A DNA stretch of 5,913 nt from contig QNAT01000088.1 in the NCBI GenBank assembly GCA_003641555.1, positions 1 to 5,913 of the forward strand. Direction: 5' to 3'. Below are positions 5,375 to 5,913 of this stretch, one piece after another (the first letter of the stretch is position 1; each line of letters begins with the position of its first letter). Made by a program: the position numbers and the translations under genes. Origin of the DNA: Thermotoga sp. (GTDB taxonomy: Bacteria; Thermotogota; Thermotogae; B3-G13). The notes beneath the pieces were generated by a model that saw only the letters and a list, made by a program, of their open reading frames with translations, searched no databases and was not told the DNA's origin.

Positions 5375-5913
5375 TCAAAAAGATTTCAAATCTATAGAAT
5401 AACGTAAGTCTCTACCTCCGCAGTCTGCAGATATGTAGACGGTATAATCACCCTTATGCTGAATAACTAAACTATCAATGTCTCTGGAATCCAGAATCAT
5501 TCTGCTACCATGGGGATTTATCTTAACGAAAAAAGTATCTGCATTCGTATATTCATATATCTTCTTGTTTCCCATCATAACTGAAAGCACAAAAGACGAG
5601 AATTTAACACGTTTAACATTGGAAGTTCTGTTCTCTATATAAACCCTAAAGGATAATTTAGAACCTGCCTTTATGAATTTCATAATATCAGTGTATATAG
5701 AAATATTTTTCCCATTGGACAACGATTCTTTCTTTATCACATCGATAAGGTGCGTTGCATTGAAATGCTCTCCATTTGCATCTGTTAATCTCACTTCTAC
5801 CTTATATAACCCTGCCTCCTTTGGTATAAGAGTAACGCTGCTAAAATCTTCTGGATAAGAGAAAAGTGATTGAGTATTTCCTGGAAATATATCAAATGAA
5901 GGAGAGGGGAGAA
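5375..5913 (-). CDS. C-terminal part of an Ig-like/beta-sandwich protein, probably extracytoplasmic (5' end outside window)
   Basis: The frame is open from the right edge to TGA at 5375-5377, giving 178 visible residues; the start lies beyond 5913. GTG 5794 is only an internal valine: the upstream codons read as a plausible continuation (PKEAGLYKVEV then RLTDANGEHFNATH), typical of a PKD/Ig-like strand pair. After a linker (about visible residues 60-80), the last 95 residues look like a second beta-sandwich, with FRVYIENRTS, a middle strand FVLSVMMGNKKIYEY, a polar NPHGS turn, and GDYTVYISADCGG near the end. This order loosely resembles BsuPI-type inhibitor or adhesin accessory domains, but I would not assign a family. 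No catalytic motif is seen. Outside the cytoplasm is likely from the domain style, not proved, because any signal peptide is missing. No terminator is evident after the stop. Confidence 0.75.
   Translation of the reverse strand, partial: LPSPSFDIFPGNTQSLFSYPEDFSSVTLIPKEAGLYKVEVRLTDANGEHFNATHLIDVIKKESLSNGKNISIYTDIMKFIKAGSKLSFRVYIENRTSNVKRVKFSSFVLSVMMGNKKIYEYTNADTFFVKINPHGSRMILDSRDIDSLVIQHKGDYTVYISADCGGRDLRYSIDLKSF

Noticed and set aside
5673..5858. 61-codon plus-strand frame opposite the right-edge gene
   Set aside because: The minus-strand frame is open through the whole edge and reads as a coherent beta-sandwich; this one is its shadow.

Overview
The window is AT-rich bacterial DNA. Every convincing gene lies on the minus strand, so it reads right to left. 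Short AT-biased codons, GTG and ATG starts, clear GGAGG-type ribosome sites and 4-base gene overlaps fit a low-GC bacterium such as a Thermotogota-, Caldiserica- or Firmicutes-like anaerobe. I cannot name the lineage from sequence alone. There are no RNA genes, CRISPR arrays or complete insertion sequences.

Right edge (5375-5913): the C-terminal part of an apparently extracytoplasmic beta-sandwich protein whose start lies beyond the window. Its frame stays open to the last base, so the internal GTG at 5794 is not needed as a start. Next (about 4785-5374) is a 590-base stretch without a credible gene. Its left part holds a compact structured element (4847-4946) bounded by the inverted repeat TCGTAG/CTACGA, with nested perfect hairpins and a GTAG next to a 10-bp hairpin, as in REP/RAYT-type repeats. 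Its right part holds decayed short direct repeats. A small RNase HI gene follows (4395-4784; start moved six codons inward to fit a strong ribosome site), with its own TATAAT-like -10.

An extended -10 promoter (TGTTATAAT, 4353-4361) then leads into a tight three-gene operon running to the left edge: (1) a 338-residue protein made of two complete YqeG-type HAD phosphatase domains in tandem; (2) a 568-residue membrane-anchored or exported beta-propeller protein; (3) a soluble GAF-PAS histidine kinase. The gene junctions are ATGA and GTGA overlaps, so translation is probably coupled and the three proteins made in proportion. No response regulator is visible; it could lie left of position 1.

The most notable items are the tandem duplicated YqeG protein, its coupling to an exported propeller and a cytoplasmic sensor kinase, and the REP-like element, which can fold in two mutually exclusive ways just upstream of the RNase H promoter.
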